A DNA stretch of 64,000 nucleotides from Hyunsoonleella pacifica (lineage in GTDB: Bacteria; Bacteroidota; Bacteroidia; Flavobacteriales; Flavobacteriaceae), in assembly GCF_004310335.1 (NCBI RefSeq), contig NZ_SIRS01000004.1, positions 186,001-250,000 on the forward strand. The letters are read 5' to 3'. Both the position numbers and the translations under genes were made by a program. The notes under the pieces were generated by a model. The model searched no databases and had not been told where the DNA came from. It was given only the letters and a program-made list of their open reading frames with translations. Positions 52,587 through 61,479 of the stretch are shown here, one piece after another; position 1 is the stretch's first letter; each line of letters begins with the position of its first letter.

Positions 52587-53897
52587 TTATCCTCCAAAGT
52601 CATCAAATCGAATATGCTCATCTGGGATACCGAAATCTTCTCCCATTTTTTGAACCGCTTTATTCATTAAAGGAGGTCCACAGAAATACAATTCTATATC
52701 TTCTGGCGACTCATGCTTGCTTAAATAGTTATCTATTACACAATTGTGAATAAACCCAACAAAACCGTCTCCAGGAGCATCTAAATCTTCTTTTACTTTC
52801 CAATTATCTTCTTCTAAAGGTTCAGATAAAGCTAAATAGAATTTAAAGTTAGGGAAGTTCTTTTCTAAGTCGTAGAAATGATCTAAGTAGAACAATTCAC
52901 GTTTAGAACGTCCTCCATACCAATACGTTACTTTTCTTCCTGTCTCTAAGGTTTTAAATAAGTGATATAAGTGAGAACGCATTGGTGCCATACCTGCTCC
53001 ACCTCCTACATAAAGCATTTCGCTTTCAGATTCATTGATAAAGAATTCTCCATAAGGTCCGGAAATAGTTACTTTATCTCCAGGTTTTTGAGCGAAAATA
53101 TAAGATGATGCTACTCCAGGATTTACATCCATCCATCCGTTTTTAGCGCGATCCCATGGCGGAGTTGCAATACGTACATTTAACATAATATCCCGCCCTT
53201 CTGCTGGGTAAGAAGCCATAGAATAAGCTCTCTCAACTATCTCATCATTTTTCATCACTAAAGGCCATAACCCAAACTTATCCCACTCAGCTTGAAACTT
53301 ATCTGGAGTTTCATGCTCTTCTGGATGTGCCGTAATGTCAATATCTGCATATTTAATTTCACACTGTGGTATTTCTATTTGAATATATCCACCTGCTTTG
53401 TAATTCATATCTTCTGGAATTCTTACTACAAATTCCTTAATAAAAGAAGCTACGTTGTAATTACGCACAACTTCAGCTTCCCATTTTTTAATACCAAATA
53501 CTTCCTCAGGAATTGTGATATCCATGTCTTGCTTCACTTTAACCTGACATGCTAAACGTGCTCCGTGTTGCAATTCTTTTCTTGAAAAATGAGGTGTTTC
53601 TGTAGGTAGAGCTTCTCCACCTCCAGAATTTACATGACATTCACATTGAATACAAGTTCCACCACCACCACAAGCAGATGGTAAAAATATTTTATTTCCT
53701 CCTAGTGTAGATAATAATGTACCACCAGAAGCTACTTCAATTTCCTTCTCTCCATTTATCGTAATTTTTACTGGACCTGAAGGTGATAATTTTTGTTTTA
53801 CAAAAAGTAATAAGCTTACTAGCAGTAATGTAATTAATAAAAATGCTGCGACCGTAGCTATAACTGTACCTGTTGTTCCTGCTGCTAAAATCATCAT
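52587..53897 (-). CDS. nqrF: Na+-translocating NADH:quinone reductase subunit F
   Basis: This 436-residue electron-input subunit oxidises NADH and passes electrons through FAD and a 2Fe-2S centre. An N-terminal membrane helix (about 8-28) precedes a plant-type ferredoxin domain with CGGGGTCIQCECHV and ARLACQV (four Cys). The reductase part has FAD-binding RAYSMASYPAEG and NADH-binding YVGGGAGMAPMRSHLYHL, EDIELYFCGPPLMNKAV. It is the last gene of the nqrA-F operon, with one base between it and nqrE and a terminator 18 bp beyond its stop. Confidence 0.97.
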   Translation of the reverse strand: MMILAAGTTGTVIATVAAFLLITLLLVSLLLFVKQKLSPSGPVKITINGEKEIEVASGGTLLSTLGGNKIFLPSACGGGGTCIQCECHVNSGGGEALPTETPHFSRKELQHGARLACQVKVKQDMDITIPEEVFGIKKWEAEVVRNYNVASFIKEFVVRIPEDMNYKAGGYIQIEIPQCEIKYADIDITAHPEEHETPDKFQAEWDKFGLWPLVMKNDEIVERAYSMASYPAEGRDIMLNVRIATPPWDRAKNGWMDVNPGVASSYIFAQKPGDKVTISGPYGEFFINESESEMLYVGGGAGMAPMRSHLYHLFKTLETGRKVTYWYGGRSKRELFYLDHFYDLEKNFPNFKFYLALSEPLEEDNWKVKEDLDAPGDGFVGFIHNCVIDNYLSKHESPEDIELYFCGPPLMNKAVQKMGEDFGIPDEHIRFDDFGG

Positions 53898-53898
53898 A

Positions 53899-54618
53899 CT
53901 ACTTTATAGTTTTAGTGTTTTCAGCTAATTCTTTAGCCTTTTCAGTTTCAATTTTTATATTTTCTATTGCGGTTTCAGTAGCTGGTTTCTCTTCTTCATC
54001 TCCTCCTGTTAGCATTCCACCAAAACTTAAAAACCCAATACCCATTAACCCGGTTATAATAAATGTAATCCCTAAACCTCTTAACGGCGCTGGTACATTA
54101 CTATATCTTATTTTTTCACGAATTGCAGCAATAGCTAAAATGGCTAGAAACCATCCTATACCAGAAGAAACACCATAATTAAAAGCTAATCCAAGTGTTT
54201 CAATCTCACGAGCTTGCATAAATAAAGACCCTCCCAAAATTGCACAGTTTACAGCTATTAATGGTAAAAAGATACCTAATGAATTATATAAAGATGGTGA
54301 GAATTTTTCAACGACTATTTCAACAAGTTGAACCATAGTTGCAATAGTTGCAATAAACATGATGAATGATAAGAAACTTAAATCGTAATCTACATATTCA
54401 TCTCCTAACCAAGACAATGCTCCTGGTTGTAATAAGTATTGATCTAACAACCAGTTTAAAGGTACTGTTATCGCTAATACAAATATTACTGCTGCACCTA
54501 GACCTACTGCAGTTGCAACTTTCTTAGAAACGGCAAGGTAAGAGCACATCCCTAAGAATACTGCGAATACCATATTATCAACAAAAATTGATTTGAAAAA
54601 TAATTCTAAATGTTCCAT
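53899..54618 (-). CDS. nqrE: Na+-translocating NADH:quinone reductase subunit E
   Basis: This 239-residue integral membrane subunit has six predicted helices. Helix 1 carries FAVFLGMCSYLAV and helix 4 VNCAILGGSLF, the two Cys-containing half-helix motifs that bind an intramembrane iron centre with NqrD. It is about 40 residues longer than the typical 200-residue NqrE. The extra part is a highly charged C-terminal tail (EEEKPATETAIENIK and beyond) typical of Bacteroidota forms. Separated from nqrD by 52 bp. Confidence 0.95.
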   Translation of the reverse strand: MEHLELFFKSIFVDNMVFAVFLGMCSYLAVSKKVATAVGLGAAVIFVLAITVPLNWLLDQYLLQPGALSWLGDEYVDYDLSFLSFIMFIATIATMVQLVEIVVEKFSPSLYNSLGIFLPLIAVNCAILGGSLFMQAREIETLGLAFNYGVSSGIGWFLAILAIAAIREKIRYSNVPAPLRGLGITFIITGLMGIGFLSFGGMLTGGDEEEKPATETAIENIKIETEKAKELAENTKTIK

Positions 54619-54670
54619 ATTTTTTAATTTTCAGTATTGGCTAGCAGTAAGTACTGCTTACTGTAACTGA

Positions 54671-55315
54671 TTAATCTTCTATTAATGCTTTATTTCTACT
54701 ACGTTGTACCCAAATAATTAATCCCACAACAATTAAGGCCATTGGTGGCATTAACATAAATCCGTTATTTTCATAACCTATAGAGTATACGCCAGTTTTC
54801 TCAATAGGATCTCCTAACACGGGAATTCCGAAAAGCGTCCCAGAACCTAGTAGTTCTCTAAAGAAACCAACTATTAATAAAATAACTGCATACCCAGCAG
54901 CATTACCAATACCATCTAAAAATGATTTCCAAGGGCCATTACCTAAAGCAAAAGCTTCAAAACGCCCCATGATAATGCAATTTGTTATAATTAATCCTAC
55001 GAACACTGCTAACGTTTTACTTAACTCATAAGCAAAAGCTTTTAACACCTGATCTACAATAATTACTAAAGAGGCAACTACGATAAGTTGTACAATAATT
55101 CTAATTTTTGAAGGAATGATATTTCTCATTAAAGAGATAACAACATTACCAATACCTAAAACAAAAAGTACCGCAACTCCCATTACCAGAGAAGCTTTTA
55201 ACTCTGCAGTAATTGCTAGGGCAGAACAAATACCTAATACCTGAATAGTAATTGGGTTATTGTCTGCTAACGGGTCTGTAATTAACTTTGCATCTTTTTT
55301 TGAAAGTAGTCCCAT
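54671..55315 (-). CDS. nqrD: Na+-translocating NADH:quinone reductase subunit D
   Basis: This 214-residue integral membrane subunit has six predicted helices and is paralogous to NqrE. The Cys-bearing half-helix motifs are present (VLGICSALAI near residue 28 and LIITNCIIMGRFEAF near 113). They provide the other half of the iron site at the NqrD/E interface. Its ATG lies 1 bp after the nqrC stop. The operon order is conserved. Confidence 0.95.
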   Translation of the reverse strand: MGLLSKKDAKLITDPLADNNPITIQVLGICSALAITAELKASLVMGVAVLFVLGIGNVVISLMRNIIPSKIRIIVQLIVVASLVIIVDQVLKAFAYELSKTLAVFVGLIITNCIIMGRFEAFALGNGPWKSFLDGIGNAAGYAVILLIVGFFRELLGSGTLFGIPVLGDPIEKTGVYSIGYENNGFMLMPPMALIVVGLIIWVQRSRNKALIED

Positions 55316-55316
55316 A

Positions 55317-56063
55317 TTATTTTAACGTTTTAAAGTAAGGTAAATATAATTTTAAATCTTTCTTAATCATGGCAGTAACACCATCACCAGTAATAGTTGC
55401 TCCAGCTAAAGCATCAACTTCATAATCATCTTTTATTTCATTTTTAGGGTCTGCATTTCCTTTAGCTACGGTAATACCTTTAAAGACACCTGCTTCAGTT
55501 AATAGCTGTTCTCCCTCAAAATCATCCATAAAATAACGTTGCTTGATATTCGCTCCTAAACCTGGTGTTTCTCCTGCATGATCAAAAAAAGCACCTTGAA
55601 CTACCATATCTTTATCTAGGGCTACGTATCCCCAAATAGCATCCCATAAACCTTTGCCTCTAATTGGAGCTATATAAAATGTTTTACCATCTTTCTCTCC
55701 AACAAATAAAGGTAATCTTCTAATTTCTCCATTTTTGGCTTTTGCTTGTTCTTTCTTAATATCTATTAAATAAGCTTCTTTATCTTCTTTAGCAACACCA
55801 TTTTCAATTACTAATTGTTTTTTGATGTACTTAGAAAATTCATCTGCCACCACATCTGTACCTACAAAAGTAATATCTCCTGTCCCTTCGTTTCCATTAA
55901 CACCCATAGCGTATAGAATATTTTGCTGCTTTTCCATACGTTTATTCTCATCAATATTTGGCCTCAAAGATGATGCTGTAAACGCCAATAATGAGCCTAC
56001 AACCACTACCATGGCTATAGCAAATATTATTGTATACGAATTTTTATCTGTATCCATTGCCAT
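55317..56063 (-). CDS. nqrC: Na+-translocating NADH:quinone reductase subunit C
   Basis: This 248-residue subunit has one N-terminal helix (about 10-30) and a periplasmic FMN-binding domain. The covalent flavin site is DALAGATITG, with Thr223 the likely FMN-bearing residue (consensus Dxx-S/A-G-A-T) modified by ApbE, whose gene lies at 42126. Family stretches include LWDAIWGYVALD and FDHAGETPGLG. The spacing to nqrB is 2 bp. Confidence 0.95.
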   Translation of the reverse strand: MAMDTDKNSYTIIFAIAMVVVVGSLLAFTASSLRPNIDENKRMEKQQNILYAMGVNGNEGTGDITFVGTDVVADEFSKYIKKQLVIENGVAKEDKEAYLIDIKKEQAKAKNGEIRRLPLFVGEKDGKTFYIAPIRGKGLWDAIWGYVALDKDMVVQGAFFDHAGETPGLGANIKQRYFMDDFEGEQLLTEAGVFKGITVAKGNADPKNEIKDDYEVDALAGATITGDGVTAMIKKDLKLYLPYFKTLK

Positions 56064-56065
56064 AA

Positions 56066-57289
56066 CTAAGCTGTTTTAACTTTTAAACGTTTCATTCTTT
56101 TCTTCACGTTACCTTGTACTACATAGTGATCAATAGTTGGTGCAAATACATTCATTAATAGAATTGCTAAAAATACACCTTCTGGATATGCAGGATTAAA
56201 TACACGAATCATAATTGAAATAAAACCAATTAAGAAACCGTAAATCCATTTTCCTTTATTTGTTTGAGAGGCTGTAACTGGATCTGTAGCCATATAAACT
56301 GCACCAAACAAAATACTACCAATAATTAAATGTTGCCAAAATGGAACACTCATCAACCTGTAGAATTTACTTGATTCTCCAATCCAACCTGCATCAACAA
56401 CACCGTTGAAAATTAATCCCATAGCTAGAGCTCCTATTAGTGTTGAAACGATAATTCTCCAACTACCAATTTTGGTAAAGATTAAAAATAAAGCTCCTAT
56501 AATAATTAAGAATTTTGAAGTCTCCCCTACAGAGCCTGGTATTAATCCCCAAAACATGTCCCAATAACTGTAATCAACTGGGTTATTTGCCGCATAGGTA
56601 CCTAGGATAGTTTCACCTGATATGGCATCTAAGTTCTGACCGGCAGCAATCATTTGGTCACGTTCAACAGCACCATGTACCCAAACTTTATCTCCAGACA
56701 TCCAAGTTGGATAGGCAAAGAATAAAAATGCTCTAATAGTTAATGCTGGATTGAGAATATTCATTCCTGTACCTCCAAATACCTCTTTACCGATAACCAC
56801 TCCAAAAATTACAGCAACAGCCAACATCCATAATGGGATATCCACTGGAACTATAAGCGGTACTAACATACCTGTAACTAAGTAGCCTTCTTCAACTTCA
56901 TGCCCTTTGATTATAGCAAATATGAACTCTACTGCTAAACCAACACCATAGGATACAACTACTAGTGGTAGGACTTTCCAAAGACCAATAACAAGGTTAT
57001 CCCAAGTCCAAAATGAAGTTCCTAAAAACCCATTAGCAGACTCTATTAATCCTTGCGCTAGATAATGCTGATAACCAGCATTAAACATACCAAATATCAA
57101 ACATGGCACTAAAGCCATTATTACAGTATTCATAGTACGCTTTAAATCATCAGCTACCTTAATATGAGTTCCATTATGAGTAGTTTCATTGGGCATATAT
57201 AAAAATGTGAAGAGAGCATTAAACCCTGGCAACCATTTTTTATCCCTATTTTTTTCCTTAAAATTGTGTAAATTTTCTTTTAAACCCAT
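56066..57289 (-). CDS. nqrB: Na+-translocating NADH:quinone reductase subunit B
   Basis: This 407-residue subunit has about ten membrane helices and forms the Na+ pathway and quinone site. The likely FMN attachment region is DAISGETILG with Thr227. In characterised proteins the residue before the modified Thr is Ala (GAT), here it is Glu (GET). Other family marks are GKEVFGGTGMNILNPALTIR and ATDPVTASQTNKGKWIYGF. Its ATG shares one base with the nqrA stop (TAATG). Confidence 0.95.
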   Translation of the reverse strand: MGLKENLHNFKEKNRDKKWLPGFNALFTFLYMPNETTHNGTHIKVADDLKRTMNTVIMALVPCLIFGMFNAGYQHYLAQGLIESANGFLGTSFWTWDNLVIGLWKVLPLVVVSYGVGLAVEFIFAIIKGHEVEEGYLVTGMLVPLIVPVDIPLWMLAVAVIFGVVIGKEVFGGTGMNILNPALTIRAFLFFAYPTWMSGDKVWVHGAVERDQMIAAGQNLDAISGETILGTYAANNPVDYSYWDMFWGLIPGSVGETSKFLIIIGALFLIFTKIGSWRIIVSTLIGALAMGLIFNGVVDAGWIGESSKFYRLMSVPFWQHLIIGSILFGAVYMATDPVTASQTNKGKWIYGFLIGFISIMIRVFNPAYPEGVFLAILLMNVFAPTIDHYVVQGNVKKRMKRLKVKTA

Positions 57290-58644
57290 TATCCTATCTC
57301 TTTAAGCATTAAGTCTAAACCTTCTCTTATAATTTTTTGATGTGGTTGTTTTGAAACACATACAAATTCTGTTAAAGCAAAATCTTCTGGAGCAACCTCA
57401 TACATTCCTAATGCTTCCATTTCATCTAAATCCCGATACATACAAGCTTTAAGGATTTGCATCGGAAATATATCTAAAGGGAAAACTTCTTCATAAGTCC
57501 CCGTAGTTACAAAAGCCCTGTGTTCTCCATTAGTATTAGTATTTAAATCATACTTTTTCTTAGAGTTTAACCAAGAAAAAGTTAATGCTCTTGAAGTAGA
57601 AACTTTATTAAAAATTGGTTTGTTCCAACCAAAAAATTCATAATCGTCCCCTTCTGGAATAATAGAAATTACATTACTGTAATAATCTAAATAACCATCA
57701 GGTTTAATTTCTTTTCCAGACAAAACATTTCCAGAAATTATTCTAGCATTCGCATCTTTTTCAACACCTTTATCATAAATCATTGTAGCCACTTCACTAC
57801 CTAATTTTGTTTTAAAATAACGAGGTGCTTTTACTTGAGATCCTGCCAACGCTACTATACGTTCTGCATTAAATTTACCCGTTAGCAATAATTCTCCAAT
57901 AATAACTAAATCTTGCGCATTAACAGTCCAAACAATCTCCCCTTTATTTACAGGATCTACTTTGTTTATAAGTGTACCAACATTTCCAGAAGGATGCGGA
58001 CCAGATACTTTGTGTATAGTAACTCCTGATAAACCAACAAGTGGCGAATTAGATGTTTTTCCTACCGACACGTGTACTTGCCCCTCAGTTAATTTTCCTA
58101 ATGCAATAACTGCAGCTTGTAACTCAGCTTCTTTTCCTTGTAATGTAAAGTCTAAATCAGCTGCTAAAGGTGCACTGGCATATCCAGAAATAAAAATAGC
58201 TTTTGGAGCTTTTTCCGTACTAGCAATAACATCATAAGGTCTTTGCTTTACAAATGGCCATAATCCACTTGCTAATAAATGAGCCTTAACCTCTTCTGAA
58301 GTTGCAGCATCTACATCAAACTTACCATTATCTTGGTAAGTTTGCGTTTTATCAGCTTTAATCTTTACTTCTAAAATTTTACGTTTGGCACCACGAGAGA
58401 TTTCAATTACCTCTCCAGAAACTGGAGAAACAAATTTGATGTCTTCACTAGATTTATCGTAAAATACAGCTTCTCCTGCTTTTACTTGTGTACCAACTTT
58501 AGAAATTAATTTAGGAATTACGCCATGGAAGTCTTCAGGTCTTAAAACATAAAAGTTACTTAAAACCGCTGTATCAGTAGTTTTTTCGGCTTCACCTTTA
58601 AGTTTAATATCTAGACCTTTCTTAATGCGAATGTCGTTTGACAT
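57289..58644 (-). CDS. nqrA: Na+-translocating NADH:quinone reductase subunit A
   Basis: This 451-residue peripheral cytosolic subunit is the first gene of the operon. It shows the Rnf-barrel/lipoyl-like N-terminal region (GTQVKAGEAVFYDKSSEDIK, FVSPVSGEVIEISRGAKR), the middle GLWPFVKQRPYDVIAS and VSGPHPSGNVGTLI, and FPLDIFPMQILKACMYRDLD near the C-terminus. A leader of about 33 nt separates it from a consensus promoter at 58683-58716. Confidence 0.96.
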   Translation of the reverse strand: MSNDIRIKKGLDIKLKGEAEKTTDTAVLSNFYVLRPEDFHGVIPKLISKVGTQVKAGEAVFYDKSSEDIKFVSPVSGEVIEISRGAKRKILEVKIKADKTQTYQDNGKFDVDAATSEEVKAHLLASGLWPFVKQRPYDVIASTEKAPKAIFISGYASAPLAADLDFTLQGKEAELQAAVIALGKLTEGQVHVSVGKTSNSPLVGLSGVTIHKVSGPHPSGNVGTLINKVDPVNKGEIVWTVNAQDLVIIGELLLTGKFNAERIVALAGSQVKAPRYFKTKLGSEVATMIYDKGVEKDANARIISGNVLSGKEIKPDGYLDYYSNVISIIPEGDDYEFFGWNKPIFNKVSTSRALTFSWLNSKKKYDLNTNTNGEHRAFVTTGTYEEVFPLDIFPMQILKACMYRDLDEMEALGMYEVAPEDFALTEFVCVSKQPHQKIIREGLDLMLKEIG

Positions 58645-58682
58645 ATTTTCTTTGTTGAAATTAGTTGTCTAAAAAATCGGTG

Positions 58683-58716
58683 CAAAAATACGAACTAAAA
58701 TACAGTTACCACAAAA
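58683..58716 (-). promoter_or_regulatory. Promoter of the nqr operon
   Basis: On the minus strand TTTTG (58712-58716), 21 bases, then TATTTTTG (58683-58690), an exact TAnnTTTG match. The inferred start site near 58679 gives a leader of about 35 nt before nqrA. Confidence 0.6.
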
Positions 58717-58786
58717 ATTTAATAGAAATTTATAAGTATTAACTTCTGTAAAGTTTTGGGCATCAAATTTGATTATATTTACAAAA

Positions 58787-60046
58787 ATGAAAATAATGCA
58801 CAGTAAATTTCCCTTTCTTATTGGAGCGTTTTTAATTTGCTTAAACCTTCAGGCTCAAATACAAGAAGTAAATCCTCCTGATTACATCAAATCTATTACT
58901 TTTAAAAGCACAAGTAGTGATTTGGGAGAATTACCAATTTTAAAATTAGGCGAAAGATTTTATTTAGAATTTGACGCACTTGTAACCAATGAACCCGACT
59001 TTTACTATAAAATTGAGCATTATGATTATGATTGGACAGAATCTGTTTTAGTGCGTACAGAATTTTTATTGGGTGTAGATAACTTTAGAATTCAAGATTA
59101 TCGTAATTCGTTTAATACCTTTCAAATATACTCGCATTACAGGTTAACAATACCTAACGAACAAACAAGAGCATTACTTGTCTCAGGCAACTACCTCATC
59201 TCAATTTTTGATAGAGATGACAATTTAGTATTCTCAAGAAAATTGATGGTTTATGAAGACATTGTAACGCCAGGAATTAGCATTAAACGCTCACGTGATG
59301 TGAAAACAATTGATGACACACAAACTGTAGATATCGAAATTTCTACAACATCTCAAATTAACAATCCTCTACAAACCATAAAGACACTCATCATACAAAA
59401 CAGAAACTTAAATACAGCTATAAAAGATATTAAACCTCAATACACAATTGGTAATAAATTAATTTACCGTTATGTAAACGAAACTGCGTTTCCTGGCGGA
59501 AACGAATACCTGTTTTTTGAGACTAAAGACTTAAGAGCTGCAGCTATGGGAATACAATATATAGAGCTCAACGATATTTACCACAGTTATTTATTTACCA
59601 ATCAATCTAGGGCAGAATTACCATATACCTATAATCCAGATATTAATGGTCAATTTAAAATAACTGCTATAGATCGTGACGATGTTTCAGTGGAAGCAGA
59701 TTATGTTGAAGTACACTTTTCGCTATCCTATCCAGAATTACTAAATGGCGAAAATATTTATATATATGGTAATTACAACAACTATGCCTTAGAGGATTAC
59801 AACAAAATGGTGTATTACCCAGAAGGCAAAATCTACAAAGCCCATTTTAAACTAAAACAAGGGTTTTACAATTATAAATATGTTGTAGTTAATGCTGATG
59901 GCACTTTAGATGAAGGACGCATAAGCGGTAACTTTTGGCAAACCGAAAACAACTATAAAGTATTAGTGTATTATCGCGATTTAGGTGCCAGATATGACCA
60001 AATTATAGGTTTTAATGAAGTTTCATCGATAAATATTACCAATTAG
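58787..60046 (+). CDS. Type IX secretion system plug protein (DUF5103)
   Basis: This 419-residue secreted protein has a signal peptide (ICLNLQAQIQ, about 24 residues from this start). It matches the DUF5103 / T9SS plug family. The first domain (about 30-140) contains YKIEHYDYDWTES, and VLVRTEFLLGVDNFRIQDYR and NTFQIYSHYRLTIPN are the strongest family marks. A C-terminal CBM48/E-set-like domain (about 310-400) shows YGNYNNYALEDYNKMVYYPE. In Flavobacterium the Plug protein seals the SprA translocon. Starts at 58796 or a TTG at 58769 are also possible; 58787 gives the cleanest signal peptide. Confidence 0.88.
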   Translation: MKIMHSKFPFLIGAFLICLNLQAQIQEVNPPDYIKSITFKSTSSDLGELPILKLGERFYLEFDALVTNEPDFYYKIEHYDYDWTESVLVRTEFLLGVDNFRIQDYRNSFNTFQIYSHYRLTIPNEQTRALLVSGNYLISIFDRDDNLVFSRKLMVYEDIVTPGISIKRSRDVKTIDDTQTVDIEISTTSQINNPLQTIKTLIIQNRNLNTAIKDIKPQYTIGNKLIYRYVNETAFPGGNEYLFFETKDLRAAAMGIQYIELNDIYHSYLFTNQSRAELPYTYNPDINGQFKITAIDRDDVSVEADYVEVHFSLSYPELLNGENIYIYGNYNNYALEDYNKMVYYPEGKIYKAHFKLKQGFYNYKYVVVNADGTLDEGRISGNFWQTENNYKVLVYYRDLGARYDQIIGFNEVSSINITN

Positions 60047-60130
60047 TCCCTATTTAACGCTTTTTTAGACTTTCAAATTTTAAAAATCCTTATTTTAGCA
60101 TTGTAAAAGTATTGTATATCAATCCTTAAC

Positions 60131-60517
60131 ATGGTTCAACAGGTAACAAAAGGCATAAAAATTTCGGTAGAAACCAATTTTGAAGGTACATTTTATAAAA
60201 ATTATAAAATACAGTATGCTTTTGGGTACACCATTACCATTACAAACCAAAGCAAAGACTCTGTACAGTTATATGCCCGCCATTGGGAAATTCTAGATGC
60301 CTTAAATAATATTGAAACTGTAACAGGAGAAGGTATTGTTGGTAAAAAACCTGTACTTAAACCTGGTGAATCACATACATATACTTCAGGTTGTTTGCTT
60401 ACCTCACCTTTTGGTGCTATGCAGGGCCATTACAACATGATAAACTTTACCACCACTAAAAAGTTTTTGGTTACCATACCAACATTTAAATTAAGCGCCC
60501 CATTCGCTATTAACTAG
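60131..60517 (+). CDS. apaG: ApaG-domain protein
   Basis: This 128-residue soluble protein is a single ApaG (fibronectin III-like) domain, with TNFEGTFYKNYKIQYAFGYT, NQSKDSVQLYARHWEILDA and GEGIVGKKPVLKPGESHTYT. SPFGAMQGHYNMI is a family signature. ApaG binds pyrophosphate and affects Co2+/Mg2+ phenotypes in enterics. Its role in Bacteroidota is unknown. It lies 84 bp after the T9SS plug gene and ends directly before a dispersed repeat. Confidence 0.94.
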   Translation: MVQQVTKGIKISVETNFEGTFYKNYKIQYAFGYTITITNQSKDSVQLYARHWEILDALNNIETVTGEGIVGKKPVLKPGESHTYTSGCLLTSPFGAMQGHYNMINFTTTKKFLVTIPTFKLSAPFAIN

Positions 60518-60600
60518 GGCGTTACCACAAGGGTCGGGCTTTCACTACTCAATCCCTCCTACGTCGGGGATTTCAAACATGCCGTTCAATCCCTAACGCG
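60517..60600 (-). repeat. Dispersed intergenic repeat, copy C (shortened variant)
   Basis: Contains GGGCGTTACCACAAGGGTCG and GGCTTTCACTACTCAATCCC, then CAATCCCTAACGC at its far end. Compared with the reverse complement of copy A (GGGCTTTACCAC..., GGTCGGGCTATCC..., GGGCTTTTCACTACTATCC, CTAACGC), the central block with GTCCTCGCTCC is missing. GTCGGGCT is joined to TTCACTACT. It begins at the last base of the apaG stop codon. Confidence 0.65.
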
Positions 60601-60688
60601 GAAGAAAATTTTGGTTTTCTATTCCACATTTAACATATTTTAAATTAATACCTATTTTTACTTTCAATCAAGAAAACTATTATAGCTT

Positions 60689-61479
60689 TTGGAAGGTTTA
60701 TTTACAGCTTCGAATTCTAAACATTTTCTACTACTAATTATTATAGTTGGCGCAGCTTTTCTAACAACCTCTTATGTGACTTGGCATAAAAATATAGAAT
60801 TCACAAAATTCTATCCAATGCTATTATTGCTTTTTTAATAATTTATCTGCCCTTATTAGATTACTGGTCATTTTGGAAAACTTCATGGTTCTGGCCATCA
60901 GATTTTTATCATGCGAGCGGAAATATTTTATCTTATGATGACAATATTCAATTTGGGCACTATCCAATAGCCCAAATTGTATTTAATACCTTATCTATTT
61001 CATCAAGTTTTTTATTTCTATTTACAACTATCCTATTTATAAAAAACACCAACTTAAAACAACCCAACATAAACAAATTATTTAATTGGATACCACTTGT
61101 CAACAGTTTTTCCCTTGGTTACCAAATAAATAAAATGATAAATCAAAAATGGACAAACAAAGTACTCTTAGCATTTTGGGCATTTTTTTCATTTTTATTT
61201 ATATGCTACAGGTTTATTGCTGGTTGGTTATATTTTGTAGGGTTTGACAGCATAACTTTTATAGACAAAATATTATTTCCTCATGCAGAAAGTCATACTG
61301 AAGAAAACAACAATTACGACATTGGCTATACCTATGTTGCAGATATTATCAGTGTAGTAACCCCACCTTTAAAGTACATCAGTGGAATTTTAACTTTACT
61401 TGTATTAATTGTAATTAAAAAAAATACTGAGTCTGAATTAGATTCTGAAATATCTAAAATTGGAAAAAACTATACTTAG
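60689..61479 (+). pseudogene. Multi-pass membrane protein gene split by a one-base frameshift
   Basis: From TTG 60689 a frame encodes 49 residues, with a membrane helix (FLLLIIIVGAAFLTTSYV), and stops at 60836. The stop lies directly after a T6 run (60831-60836). In the neighbouring frame the sequence is open from that run to the TAA at 61477-61479. It encodes about 214 residues with further hydrophobic segments (LIIYLPLLDYWSFWKTSWFW; AQIVFNTLSISSSFLFLFTT; LLAFWAFFSFLFICYRFIAG; YISGILTLLVLIVI). One extra T would join both parts into a protein of about 263 residues with four to five helices. This could be a pseudogene, slippage-controlled gene or sequencing error. The family is not recognised. 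The end overlaps the convergent DUF6695 gene by 4 bp. Confidence 0.7.

Noticed and set aside
61135-61479. Independent 114-residue membrane protein gene
   Set aside because: The same frame is open for a further 100 codons upstream with consistent membrane segments and joins a 49-codon frame at a T6 run, so it is the 3' part of a broken gene.
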